Origin: Streptomyces candidus
Lineage (GTDB): Bacteria; Actinomycetota; Actinomycetes; Streptomycetales; Streptomycetaceae
Length of the DNA stretch: 64,000 nucleotides
Assembly (NCBI RefSeq): GCF_014207445.1
Contig: NZ_JACHEM010000001.1
Location: 372,001 to 436,000 of the forward strand
Direction: 5' to 3'
Below are positions 27,005 to 35,530 of this stretch, one piece after another (within the stretch, counting starts at the first letter, position 1; each line of letters starts with the position of its first letter). The notes beneath the pieces are model-generated. The model was not told the origin of the DNA and made no database searches. It worked only from the letters and a program-made list of their open reading frames with translations. The translations under genes and the position numbers were made by a program.

Positions 27005-28102
27005 CTAGACCTCCCGGGAAGCACCCTGCGAAGAGCGCTCCGACGGGGGCGGCCACGCGTCGCCCCAGTCGGTGTCCCTGGCCGCCCGGTAGAGGTCCCC
27101 GTGCCGCTTCTTGGACACGTTCTCCCGTGCCAGTACGGGCTGCCGCCCGCTCTCGCCCTCGTCCCGCCGGCACAGCTCCAGCATCACCAGCCCCTTGCGG
27201 ATCTGCGGCCTGCGCACCACCCGCCCGTCGACCGGCCGCGCGCCGACCACCGCGTCCCGCACCGCCACCACGTACGCGAACTTCTCGTCCTCGTACGGCA
27301 GCGAACCGCCCTTGACCTGCCGGTGCAGCGACGAGCGGCTGACCCGCGCCGAGAAGTGGCACCAGTCGGTGCCCTCCGGGTCCATCGGGCAGGCTCCCCC
27401 GTCCGGACACGGCGCGGCGATGCTCAGCCCGGCCGCGAGCAGCTGCTCCCGCGCGGCCAGCACCCGCCGGTACCCGTCCGGAGTGCCCGGCTCGACGACG
27501 ACGACTGCCCCGGTCGCGGCGCGGGCCGCCTCCGCGACGAGGGTGGTCCGGTCGGCCGCGTCCAGTTCCTTCAGCACGTACGAGATCGTCACCAGCGCGC
27601 TGCCGCCGAGGCTGAGCGCCGCCCCGATCCGGGCCCGCTGCCACACCACGTCCCGCAGGGCCGGCGCCCCGGAGGCCTCCGCCAGCTCCCGGCCGAGCGT
27701 CAGCGCGGGATCGGCCCAGTCCAGCACGGTGCTGCGCTGCGTCCCCCACGCCTCGGACACCGCCCAGGTCGCCGCCCCGGTGCCGCCGCCGACGTCGGTG
27801 TGCGTGTCCGGCGTCCACGCCGGGGCCGCTTCCCGCAGGGCGCCGAGCGCCGACCGTACGGCCTCGAAGGTCGCGGGCATCCGGTACGCCGCGTAGGCGG
27901 CCACGTCGGAGCGGTCCCGGAGCACCGGGGCGTCGGTCGGGGTGGTCCCCCGGTAGTTGGCGATCAGCCGGTCGACGGCCTGGGCGGTCCGCTTGGGCCC
28001 CAGCCCGTCGAGCAGTCCGGCGAGGGCACCGCGCAGTACCTCCGAAGTGGCCCGCGGGACGGAGCCGGCGGCGGCGTGCGAGGTGGGGAGGGTGGCGTTC
28101 AC
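27005..28102 (-). CDS. Rsm22-family ribosomal small-subunit methyltransferase-like protein
   Basis: A 365-residue protein with a Rossmann methyltransferase core (THTDVGGGTGAATWAVSEAWG as motif I, VVVEPGTPDGYRR as motif III) and the Rsm22 cysteine cluster CPDGGACPMDPEGTDWC plus a further Cys in MLELC, a set known in the mitochondrial homologue to bind an iron-sulfur cluster. It is thought to act on or near the small ribosomal subunit. GTG 28102 is preceded by TACACT six bases away and by no Shine-Dalgarno, suggesting a leaderless message. Confidence 0.85.
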   Translation of the reverse strand: MNATLPTSHAAAGSVPRATSEVLRGALAGLLDGLGPKRTAQAVDRLIANYRGTTPTDAPVLRDRSDVAAYAAYRMPATFEAVRSALGALREAAPAWTPDTHTDVGGGTGAATWAVSEAWGTQRSTVLDWADPALTLGRELAEASGAPALRDVVWQRARIGAALSLGGSALVTISYVLKELDAADRTTLVAEAARAATGAVVVVEPGTPDGYRRVLAAREQLLAAGLSIAAPCPDGGACPMDPEGTDWCHFSARVSRSSLHRQVKGGSLPYEDEKFAYVVAVRDAVVGARPVDGRVVRRPQIRKGLVMLELCRRDEGESGRQPVLARENVSKKRHGDLYRAARDTDWGDAWPPPSERSSQGASREV

Positions 28103-28108
28103 CGGAAG

Positions 28109-28114
28109 AGTGTA
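28109..28114 (-). promoter_or_regulatory. -10 box of the Rsm22-family gene (leaderless)
   Basis: TACACT on the minus strand ends 6 nt before the GTG start, the normal distance from -10 to transcription start. Confidence 0.55.
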
Positions 28115-28201
28115 GGGGGCAAAAAGGGACGTGAGGGAACTGCTGCGCGAGCAGGGGCAGTTGCATACGCTGGCAGCCGTTGACCATTCCTGGGGGGCAC
28201 C

Positions 28202-29551
28202 GTGGGACAGCGGATCGTGCGCACCGCGCTGGTGGCCGGGGTGGCCGTACTGGCCCTCCTGCTGCTGCTCGCCGCCTACGGCGGCACCAAGGACTCCGCC
28301 GACGACAAGGGCGCCGGGGACGGCGCACGCGCCTCGTCCGCACCGGGCACGGGCACGCCCGCGCCCGTCCCCCGGCTCCTCGTCCCCGCGGCCTTCGACA
28401 CCTCGAACGGCTGGCGGATCGCCGGCGGCTCGACGGAGTACGCCCTCGCGCAGTCGCCCGCCCTGGTCGCGCACGTGGAGCGTGCCGGGCCGGAGGATTT
28501 CGTGCTCCGCGCGTACGACGCGGACAGCGGAAGGACCGTCTGGACGGGCAGGCCGTGGCGCTCCCTGGCCGGCCCGGAGCACTTCCCCCGGCTGCTCACC
28601 GTCGTCAAGGGCGACCGGCGCTTCTTCGTGACCTGGTCGTACGGGAAGGTCAGCGGCTCGGACGCGCTGTCGACCGGGGACTCGGTCGTCGCCCTCGACG
28701 TGTACGAGGCCGGGAACGGCTCCCAGCGGCACCTGGACCTGCCCTGGACGGGCGTCCCGGTGGTCTCCGGCACGGGGCCCGGCATCCTGGTCACCGACGG
28801 CGCGGCGACGGCGACGGTCGTGGACCCGCTGACCCTGCAGCCCGCCTCCTTCGCGTCCCGGGACCTCGGCCACCCCAAGGGCTGCAAGAACTGCCGCACA
28901 AGCACCCAGGTGCGCGGCCTGACCGCGAAGGGGCTGCTGGTGAGCGGCCGGACGGAGTTCTGGGTACGGCCGACGGCCGGGAAAGCGGGCAAGGGCGGCT
29001 GGTACAGCGCGAAGGCCGCCCCCGGGGGAACGGACCCGGCGTCCGGGCTGCCGACCTCCCTCACCGCCTCCGGGCACGTCCTCGCCAAGTGGCAGATGAG
29101 GAAGCCGAGCGCCTGGGACCGGTGGGCGGTGCACGACGCGGACACCGGCAGGGTCCTGGCCACCGCCGACTGCCGCAAGCCCGCGATCGAGCCGGGCGAG
29201 TACCCGCAGGCGGTGACCGCGCCCGGCGGCCAGTACCTGGTCGCCGGGAACCTCGCCTTCGACCTGCGCACCCCCGTACCCAAGGGCGCGAAGACGGGAC
29301 ACTGCCTCCAGGAGCGGGCGGGCTCCAAGGCCGTCACCCTCGTCTCGGTCACCGACACGGGCCTGGCGTACGGCACCACCAGCCCCACCTCGGGCGGCGG
29401 CACCCCCGTCGAGGTCCCCCTCGCGACCGCGGTCCCGGCGGCCCTCGCGGACACCGCGCTGCTGCCGGAGGCGGAGGTCGCGGGCACGGGGCTGTTCCGC
29501 TGGACGGACCGCCAGGACCGCCCGTACCTGGTCGGCTACCGGCTCCGCTGA
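28202..29551 (+). CDS. Membrane-anchored PQQ/beta-propeller-like extracytoplasmic protein
   Basis: A 449-residue protein with an N-terminal signal anchor (about residues 7-26) and an Ala/Gly/Ser linker to about 55. The rest consists of repeated strand-rich units of the form DADSGRTVWTGRPW and DADTGRVLATADC, the AxDxxTGxxxW-type pattern of PQQ-like propeller blades. Cysteine pair CKNC and two more cysteines may form disulfides. Function unknown; such proteins often scaffold the envelope. GTG start with a G-rich site 6-8 nt ahead; divergent from the Rsm22 gene. Confidence 0.75.
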   Translation: MGQRIVRTALVAGVAVLALLLLLAAYGGTKDSADDKGAGDGARASSAPGTGTPAPVPRLLVPAAFDTSNGWRIAGGSTEYALAQSPALVAHVERAGPEDFVLRAYDADSGRTVWTGRPWRSLAGPEHFPRLLTVVKGDRRFFVTWSYGKVSGSDALSTGDSVVALDVYEAGNGSQRHLDLPWTGVPVVSGTGPGILVTDGAATATVVDPLTLQPASFASRDLGHPKGCKNCRTSTQVRGLTAKGLLVSGRTEFWVRPTAGKAGKGGWYSAKAAPGGTDPASGLPTSLTASGHVLAKWQMRKPSAWDRWAVHDADTGRVLATADCRKPAIEPGEYPQAVTAPGGQYLVAGNLAFDLRTPVPKGAKTGHCLQERAGSKAVTLVSVTDTGLAYGTTSPTSGGGTPVEVPLATAVPAALADTALLPEAEVAGTGLFRWTDRQDRPYLVGYRLR

Positions 29552-29606
29552 GGCACGCCCCGCCGCTGCCCGGGCCAACCGCGCACGAACGCCGCCTCGC
29601 GGCACG

Positions 29607-29634
29607 CCCGTACGAGCACTCCCGTACGAGCACT
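29607..29634. repeat. Perfect 14-bp tandem duplication CCCGTACGAGCACT
   Basis: Two adjacent identical copies (29607-29620 and 29621-29634), just upstream of the next gene. Confidence 0.8.
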
Positions 29635-29682
29635 GACGTGCGAACCCTGGCGTACGGACGCCGACTCGGACACTCTGAGCGG

Positions 29683-30057
29683 ATGTTGCTGCCGAGCGCA
29701 CACGAACAGACCGAACTCATCGAGGTCGTCCGCATCTCCCCGGACGCCAACGACCCGCTGCCGAAGACCCTGGACGGCGAGGACGTCGCGATCTGGGAGG
29801 GCGACGAGGCCCGTGAAGTCCTCTCCCTGATCAAGGAACTGCCGGTCAGCAGGCCCGGCCAGACGTTCCTGCCGGGGTGGGGGCTGCGGGCGCACGGCCC
29901 GCGCGGCATGCTCTTCGAGTTCGCCTTCAGTTACGACTGCCACGCCGCCCGGGTGTGGGGACCCGCCGTGCCGCACAAGCAGGAGGGCCTCTACCCCTTC
30001 GACCCGGACAGTCCGCAGGCCGTCGAACTCCTGCGGCGCTTCAGGGCCTGCACCTGA
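29683..30057 (+). CDS. Conserved hypothetical protein, 124 aa
   Basis: A soluble protein starting MLLPSAHEQTELIEVVRISP, with an acidic stretch LDGEDVAIWEGDEAREVLSL and a Cys/His segment FSYDCHAARVWGPAVPHKQEGLYPF. No domain recognised. It lies between the propeller-like gene and a convergent MFS gene, and a strong hairpin terminator follows its stop codon. CACTCT six bases before the ATG could be a -10 of a leaderless message. Confidence 0.65.
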   Translation: MLLPSAHEQTELIEVVRISPDANDPLPKTLDGEDVAIWEGDEAREVLSLIKELPVSRPGQTFLPGWGLRAHGPRGMLFEFAFSYDCHAARVWGPAVPHKQEGLYPFDPDSPQAVELLRRFRACT

Positions 30058-30076
30058 CCCGCCCCCGCACACGGGG

Positions 30077-30112
30077 CCGCCCCCGTACGGAGGGACGTCC
30101 GTACGGGGGCGG
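30077..30112. terminator. Bidirectional hairpin between convergent genes
   Basis: Perfect 15-bp arms CCGCCCCCGTACGGA / TCCGTACGGGGGCGG with a 6-nt loop, between stops at 30057 and 30150. Confidence 0.85.
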
Positions 30113-30149
30113 CATCACGCAGGCGGGAGGCGGCGGGCCTCCCGCTGGC

Positions 30150-31661
30150 TCACGCCTCCGGGCTCCGCTGCCAGGGGCGGCACAGCCCCAGGAAGCACCC
30201 GACGGCGAGCAGCGCGCACACCAGCTGCACGACCGCCATGGGGACGGCCGTCGCCTCGCCCGCGATGCCGACCAGCGGCGAGGCGACCGCCCCGACCAGG
30301 AACGACGACGTGCCGAGCAGGGCGGAGGCGGAACCGGCCGCGTGCGGGGTGCGCATCAGGGCCTGCGTGTTCGTGCTGGGCATGATCAGGCCCATCGCCG
30401 ACATCAGCACGAACAGCCCGGCCGCGACCGGCCACAGCCCGACCTTCCCGAACACCCCGCTCGTCATCAGCAGCAGCGCCAGGCCGGCGAGGGTGATGAC
30501 GGCGAGCCCGACCGCGAGCACCTTGTCCAGCCGGACCCGGCCGACCAGCAGCTTGCCGTTGATCTGGCCGACGGTGATCAGGCCGATGGAGTTGACGCCG
30601 AAGAGCAGGCTGAAGGTCTGCGGGGACGCCCCGTAGATCTCCTGCACGACGAACGGGGAGGCGCTGATGTACGCGAAGAGGACGGCGAAGGAGAGGCCGC
30701 CGGTGAGCATGTAGCCGGTGAAGACACGGTCGGCGAGCAGCCCCCTCATGGTGCGCAGGGCCTCCCCCACGCCGCCGGTGTGCCGCCGCTCCTGCGGCAG
30801 CGTCTCGTGCAGGTACTTGAACACGACGAGGGTAAGGGCCAGCCCGACGCCGGTCAGCACGTAGAAGACGCCGCGCCAGTCCGTCAGCCGCAGCACCTGG
30901 CCGCCGATGACGGGCGCGATCACGGGAGCGACACCGGAGATCAGCATCAGCGTGGCGAAGAACCGTGCCATCTCCACGCCGTCGTACATGTCACGCACCA
31001 TCGCCCGCGCGATGACGATGCCCGCGGCTCCGGCGAGACCCTGCAACAGCCGGAATCCGATGAGGAGTTCGGCGTTGGGCGCGAAGGCGCAGATGGCGGT
31101 CGCGAGGACGTAGACGACCATGCCGACCAGCAGCGGGCGGCGACGCCCCAGCTTGTCGCTGAGCGGGCCGACGACGAGCTGGCCGAGCGCCATGCCGGCG
31201 AGGCAGGCGGTCAGGGTGAGCTGGATGGTGGCGGCGGGCGCACCGAGCGCCCTGGTGACCTCGGGCAGGGCCGGGAGGTACATGTCCATGGAGAGCGGCG
31301 GCAGCGCGGTGAGCCCGCCGAGGACGAGCGTGACGAGAAGGCTGGTCCGGCGGACCCCGGCTCCGGGAACGGCTGCCTTTCCCGCGCCGCCGGACGCGGA
31401 CGTCTTCTCGGAACGCGCGGACGGGAACGCGGTGTCCGAGGGCGCGGATCCGGCGGGCACGGACGCGGAAGGATGTCCGCTCCCGGCGGACGCGGTCCTG
31501 GTGATCCCGGCGGTCCCGGCGGACACAGCAGGCCCGGCGGGCCCGGCGGGTCCGGCGGTGGCTGCGGTCGCCGATCCCGCCGCCGCCATCGCCTCCGCGC
31601 CCGCCCCGGGTATGTGGTCGCTCGCCGCCGTTCCCGCTTCCTGCTTGCCGCTCTCCGGCAT
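30150..31661 (-). CDS. Bcr/CflA-type MFS multidrug exporter
   Basis: A 503-residue, 12-helix drug:H+ antiporter. Helix 1 and the following loop read PPLSMDMYLPALPEVTRALG, the diagnostic Bcr/CflA motif, and the loop 2-3 motif is GPLSDKLGRRRPLL; LQGLAGAAGIVIARAMVRDMY is motif C-like. An unusual 100-residue Ala/Gly/Ser/Pro-rich N-terminal extension precedes helix 1. The ATG at 31661 was preferred because GGGAG lies 8 nt ahead; an ATG four codons earlier (31673) is possible. It is divergent from a decayed oxidoreductase. Confidence 0.85.
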   Translation of the reverse strand: MPESGKQEAGTAASDHIPGAGAEAMAAAGSATAATAGPAGPAGPAVSAGTAGITRTASAGSGHPSASVPAGSAPSDTAFPSARSEKTSASGGAGKAAVPGAGVRRTSLLVTLVLGGLTALPPLSMDMYLPALPEVTRALGAPAATIQLTLTACLAGMALGQLVVGPLSDKLGRRRPLLVGMVVYVLATAICAFAPNAELLIGFRLLQGLAGAAGIVIARAMVRDMYDGVEMARFFATLMLISGVAPVIAPVIGGQVLRLTDWRGVFYVLTGVGLALTLVVFKYLHETLPQERRHTGGVGEALRTMRGLLADRVFTGYMLTGGLSFAVLFAYISASPFVVQEIYGASPQTFSLLFGVNSIGLITVGQINGKLLVGRVRLDKVLAVGLAVITLAGLALLLMTSGVFGKVGLWPVAAGLFVLMSAMGLIMPSTNTQALMRTPHAAGSASALLGTSSFLVGAVASPLVGIAGEATAVPMAVVQLVCALLAVGCFLGLCRPWQRSPEA

Positions 31662-31751
31662 CGTCACTCCCATTTCGTTGAATACCGACCTATGCTCTCA
31701 GCTCGTCCGGAGCGAACGGAACAGGCTTCCGGTAGGGGAGCGAAGGGCGGG

Positions 31752-32353
31752 GTGATCCGCAGCGGACCCATTCGCCGGGGAGTACTGGCCACCGGCCGGA
31801 TCGCCTCGGCGTTCACCGCCGAGTTGCGGAAGATGCCGGACGCGGAGGTGGCGGCCGTCGCCTCCCGTACGCCGGAACGCGCGAAGGACTTCGCCGAACG
31901 TTTCGGCATTCCCCGGGCGTACGGGAGCTGGGCGGAACTCGCCGCCGACGACGATATCGACGTGGTCTACGTCGCCGGACCCCACACGGCCCACCGGGCG
32001 GCGGCCAGAATGTGCCTGGAGGCGGGCCGCGCGGTCATCTGCGAGAAGGCGTTCACCCTGAACGCGCCGGAGGCGGCGGAGTTAATCGCCATCGCCCGCG
32101 CCCACGACCGCTTCCTGATGGAAGCGATGTGGACTTCGCGTAGGCCGACTGCACGGGCGTGCGGGACGTCCCGCACGACAGCCTGCGCCACGAGGCGGCG
32201 GAGGTGATGCGCTGCCTGCGCGCGGGCGAGAGGGAGTCGCCGCTGGTCCCGCTGGACGGAGCCCACGCGGTGATGCGGACGCTGGACGCGGTACGGGAAA
32301 GGATCGGCGTCCGCTACCCGTCGGAGGCCGCCCCCGGGGCAGCGCAGGCCTGA
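31752..32353 (+). pseudogene. Gfo/Idh/MocA oxidoreductase, internally deleted and frameshifted
   Basis: The 5' part (31752 to about 32135) encodes a normal NAD-binding half: RRGVLATGRIASAFTAEL, VAAVASRTPERAKDFAERFG, DVVYVAGPHTAHR and CEKAFTLNAPEAAELI, stopping after FLMEAMWT. The frame then becomes meaningless and stops at 32207. From about 32171, in another frame, the family's C-terminal piece resumes (LRHEAAEVMRCLRAGE, DGAHAVMRTLDAVRERIGVRYP) and ends at 32353. About 140 codons of the substrate-binding domain are missing from a usual 330-residue protein. A GTG start with GAAGGG upstream and a divergent promoter region with TATGCT remain. Confidence 0.85.
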
Positions 32354-32447
32354 CCCGCGGGGCTGCCACCCCCACCGGGGCCGGCGCCGGGTGACTCCCC
32401 GTACGCCACATGCCGGACGGCCGGGACCCCGCCCCGTCGTCAGTGGC

Positions 32448-32453
32448 TACCCT
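32448..32453 (+). promoter_or_regulatory. -10 box ahead of the SDR gene
   Basis: TACCCT ends 8 nt before the ATG at 32462; only C residues and no Shine-Dalgarno lie between, so a near-leaderless message is likely. Confidence 0.45.
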
Positions 32454-32461
32454 CGCCCCCC

Positions 32462-33259
32462 ATGAGCACTCAGACGCAGCAGGCGGACCAGACCCAGCGG
32501 GATCGGACGCGCGGGATCGCGCTGGTGACGGGCGCGGGCTCCGGCATCGGCCGGGCGGTGGCGGTGGAGCTGGCCTCGGCCGGCTGGACGGTGGCCCTCG
32601 CGGGCCGCCGCGAGGAGCCCCTGGCCCGGACGGCGGAACTCGCCGGAGCAGCGGGCGGCGACACCTTCGCCGTGCCCACCGACGTCTCGCACCCGGACGA
32701 GGTGAACGCCCTCTTCTCCGCCGTACAAGACCGCTGCGGCCGCCTCGACCTGCTCTTCAACAACGCGGGCACGTTCGGCCCGGCGAATACCCCCACCGAG
32801 CAACTCGCCTACCTGGACTGGCAGTCGGTCGTCCAGGTGAACATCACGGGCGCCTTCCTCTGCGCCCAGGCCGCCTACCGTCAGATGCGGTCCCAGTCCC
32901 CGCAGGGCGGCCGCATCATCAACAACGGGTCCCTCTCCGCCCACACCCCCCGCCCGCACTCCGTCGCCTACACCACCACCAAGCACGCCATGACGGGCCT
33001 CACCAAGTCCCTCTCCCTCGACGGCCGCCCGTACCGGATCGCGGTCGGCCAGATCGACATCGGCAACGCGGCCACCGACATGACGCAGCGCATGCAGACC
33101 GGCATCCTCCAGGCCAACGGCGAACTGGCGGCGGAACCCGTCATGGACGTCGCGGAGGTCGCCCGCACGGTCCGCCACATGGCTGCCCTCCCCCTGGAGG
33201 CGAACGTGCAGTTCGCGACGGTGATGGCGACGACCATGCCGTACGTGGGCCGGGGCTAG
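32462..33259 (+). CDS. Short-chain dehydrogenase/reductase
   Basis: A 265-residue classical SDR. The cofactor motif TGAGSGIG (residues 24-31), NNAG (about 101-104) and the catalytic YTTTK with an upstream Ser in NNGSLSAH are intact; AGRREEP after strand 2 suggests NADPH preference. It reduces or oxidises an unidentified alcohol/ketone. It is followed by a PhzF gene about 90 bases later in the same direction, probably a separate or loosely linked unit. Confidence 0.88.
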   Translation: MSTQTQQADQTQRDRTRGIALVTGAGSGIGRAVAVELASAGWTVALAGRREEPLARTAELAGAAGGDTFAVPTDVSHPDEVNALFSAVQDRCGRLDLLFNNAGTFGPANTPTEQLAYLDWQSVVQVNITGAFLCAQAAYRQMRSQSPQGGRIINNGSLSAHTPRPHSVAYTTTKHAMTGLTKSLSLDGRPYRIAVGQIDIGNAATDMTQRMQTGILQANGELAAEPVMDVAEVARTVRHMAALPLEANVQFATVMATTMPYVGRG

Positions 33260-33348
33260 GGGTTCGGCCCGTCGGGCTCGTCCGGTGCGGCACGCCGTCG
33301 GGGCCCGCGCGGGGGAATGCCCGCCGCAACGGCCGGGTTGGGCGTGAC

Positions 33349-34218
33349 ATGACTACGCACACGCCCGAGGTCCTGCGCTACACCGCCTTCTCCGCCGACC
33401 CCTCCGGCGGGAACCCCGCCGGGGTCGTCCTGGACGCGTCCGCCCTGTCCGACGCCGAGATGCTCGCGGTCGCCGCCGAACTGGACTACAGCGAGACGGC
33501 CTTCCTGCTCCCGACGGACACCGAACTCACCTACCGCGTCCGCTACTTCAGCCCGCAGGCCGAGGTCCCGTTCTGCGGACACGCCACCGTCGCGACGGCC
33601 GTGGCACTGGGCGAGCGGCACGGCCCCGTCGACCTGGTCTTCGAGACGCAGGCGGGCACCGTCCCGGTCGCCGTCACGAAGTCCGGCGCCGACGGCTCCC
33701 CGTACGCGGTCCTCACCAGTGTCGCCCCGCACACCGAGCCGGTCGCCGACGCGGACGTGACGGAGGCCCTGGCGGCCCTGGACTGGCCCGCCGCCGACCT
33801 GGACCCGGCCGTGCCGCCCCGGATCGCGTACGCGGGGGCCCGCCACCTCATCCTCGCGGCGGCGACCCGCGCCCGCCTGGCGGACCTCTCGTACGACTTC
33901 GACCGTCTGGCCGCCCTCATGCACCGTCTGGACCTGACCACCCTCCAGCTGGTCCACCGCACCTCCGACACGGCCTTCCACGTCCGCGACCCGTTCCCGG
34001 TCGGCGGCGTGGTCGAGGACCCGGCGACGGGCGCGGCGGCGGCCGCTTTCGGTGCGTACGCACGGGAGCTCGGCCTGGTCGCCGAGGACGCCACCCTCAC
34101 CCTTCACCAGGGCGACGACCTGGGCCGACCGGGGGTCCTGACGGTCGAACTGCGCGCGGGCGACCCCCGTATCCGCGTCGGCGGCACGGGAGCCCGCATC
34201 CCGGACCCGGCCGTCTGA
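33349..34218 (+). CDS. PhzF family isomerase/epimerase
   Basis: A 289-residue PhzF-like protein. The catalytic Glu is in ELDYSETAFLLP, and the two glycine-rich turns VPFCGHATVATAVAL and VVEDPATGAAAAAFGAY are intact. Family members isomerise small acids such as dihydrohydroxyanthranilate; the substrate here is unknown and no phenazine genes are near. ATG 33349 was chosen because FSADPSGGNPAGVV begins 15 residues later, as in full-length homologues. Confidence 0.88.
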   Translation: MTTHTPEVLRYTAFSADPSGGNPAGVVLDASALSDAEMLAVAAELDYSETAFLLPTDTELTYRVRYFSPQAEVPFCGHATVATAVALGERHGPVDLVFETQAGTVPVAVTKSGADGSPYAVLTSVAPHTEPVADADVTEALAALDWPAADLDPAVPPRIAYAGARHLILAAATRARLADLSYDFDRLAALMHRLDLTTLQLVHRTSDTAFHVRDPFPVGGVVEDPATGAAAAAFGAYARELGLVAEDATLTLHQGDDLGRPGVLTVELRAGDPRIRVGGTGARIPDPAV

Positions 34219-34232
34219 CCCTCGCGCAGCCC

Positions 34233-34400
34233 CTACGCCTGGCCCGTTTCGAAGCGTGTGACCTTCCCGCCGTCCACCACGAACTTCCATACGGTCCGCG
34301 TCGAGGCCCACGCGTCGTTGCGGTAGTCGACGCCGAGTTCCGTTCCGCCGCTCGCCTCCGACTCGACGCGTCCTCCGCACCTCGGCATCAACGACGGCAG
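34233..34400 (-). pseudogene. Possible 3' remnant of an NTF2/SnoaL-like gene
   Basis: The last 38 codons of an open minus-strand frame read as a plausible protein C terminus (GTELGVDYRNDAWASTRT, then VWKFVVDGGKVTRFETGQA), like the closing strands of a SnoaL/NTF2-type domain. Upstream the frame turns into antisense of the next gene and has no suitable start. I read it as a truncated remnant; it could also be a chance frame. Confidence 0.35.
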
Positions 34401-34488
34401 GAACGCCTTGGGGCGGCGTAAAGGGAATGTGAAGTTCCTCGTACGATGTGGCCGACTGTTGATCATTTTGAGTACGTGGGGGAACCAC

Positions 34489-35475
34489 ATGAAGTTCAGG
34501 CGCATATCGACGCTCGTCGCGTCCGCCGCCATCGCACCGGCCGTGCTGCTGGCCTCTCCGGTGCACGCCGCCGAGACCGGGACGCCCGCCGTTTCCGCGC
34601 CCGACGCCGGGTCGAAGACGTCTGCGCAGCAGGCGGAGGAGGACCGCGTCGAGATCCTGCGCCTGTTGGGCGCCAAGGACGCGGGGCGGGGCCTCAAGGA
34701 GGCGGGTAGCAAGGCCATCGACGCTGGCCCGGCCGCCATGCGGGAGTTCCTGGAGAAGGGCCAGTTCGAGGTCCGCATCGTCGACAACCGGGTGCGGACC
34801 GGCCAGATCATGAGCACCGGCGGCCCGGCGGTGCGGGAGGCCGCGCAGAAGGCCCTCTCCGGCACGCCCGAGGACGTCCAGAAGTTCCTCGACAAGGGCC
34901 AGTTCGAAGCCCGCATCGTCGACAACCGGGTGCGGGCCACTCAGATCGCGAGCACCGGCGGCCCCGCCGTGAAGGAAGCCGCCAAGAAGGCGCTCCTGGG
35001 CACCCCCGAGGACGTCCAGGAATTCCTCGACAAGGGCCGGTTCGAGGCCCGCAAGCAGGACGAGGCCAACGCCGGCAAGGACAAGGACGAGGTCAAGCCC
35101 GTACCCGACGCCTCCAAAGAGGCCGACAAGGGCTCCGGCTCCGACAAGGGCACGGGCTCCGGCGCCGGTTCGGGCGAAGACGGCAAGACCGGGCCGGACG
35201 CCGACAAGGGCACCGGCCAGGGCACGGGCGGCGCCGGAAACACCGGCGGCACCGGCAGCACGGGCGACACCGTCGCCGACAAGGGCGACGCCGGCGACAA
35301 GCCGGTGACCGGCACGGACACGAACGGCCGGGCGACCGCGGCCGACGACACGTCCCTCGCCGCGACCGGCGCCGGTTCGGCGCTGCCGTGGGCCGCGGGC
35401 GCCACCGCGCTCGCCCTCGCGGGCGGTGCGGGCCTGCTGGTGGCCACGCGCCGCCGCCGCTCCGCCGAAGGCTGA
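34489..35475 (+). CDS. ALF-repeat-like surface protein with LAxTG sortase signal
   Basis: A 328-residue secreted protein. Signal peptide 1-27 (ends SPVHAAE). Residues about 75-190 hold three near-identical 40-residue helical repeats of the type TPEDVQKFLDKGQFEARIVDNRVR, as in ALF-repeat proteins. A Lys/Gly/Asp/Thr-rich spacer (190-290) leads to the C-terminal sorting signal: LAATG, a hydrophobic helix and RRRRS. LAxTG fits class E sortases of Streptomyces, so the protein should be covalently linked to peptidoglycan. A GGGGGA site precedes the ATG; a strong terminator follows. Confidence 0.85.
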   Translation: MKFRRISTLVASAAIAPAVLLASPVHAAETGTPAVSAPDAGSKTSAQQAEEDRVEILRLLGAKDAGRGLKEAGSKAIDAGPAAMREFLEKGQFEVRIVDNRVRTGQIMSTGGPAVREAAQKALSGTPEDVQKFLDKGQFEARIVDNRVRATQIASTGGPAVKEAAKKALLGTPEDVQEFLDKGRFEARKQDEANAGKDKDEVKPVPDASKEADKGSGSDKGTGSGAGSGEDGKTGPDADKGTGQGTGGAGNTGGTGSTGDTVADKGDAGDKPVTGTDTNGRATAADDTSLAATGAGSALPWAAGATALALAGGAGLLVATRRRRSAEG

Positions 35476-35495
35476 GCCGACGCTCCACGAAGGAC

Positions 35496-35530
35496 GGCCC
35501 CGACCGGAGAATCCATCCGGTCGGGGCCTT
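35496..35530 (+). terminator. Rho-independent terminator
   Basis: GGCCCCGACCGG / CCGGTCGGGGCC arms with a 9-nt loop, directly 3' of the sortase-type gene. Confidence 0.85.
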
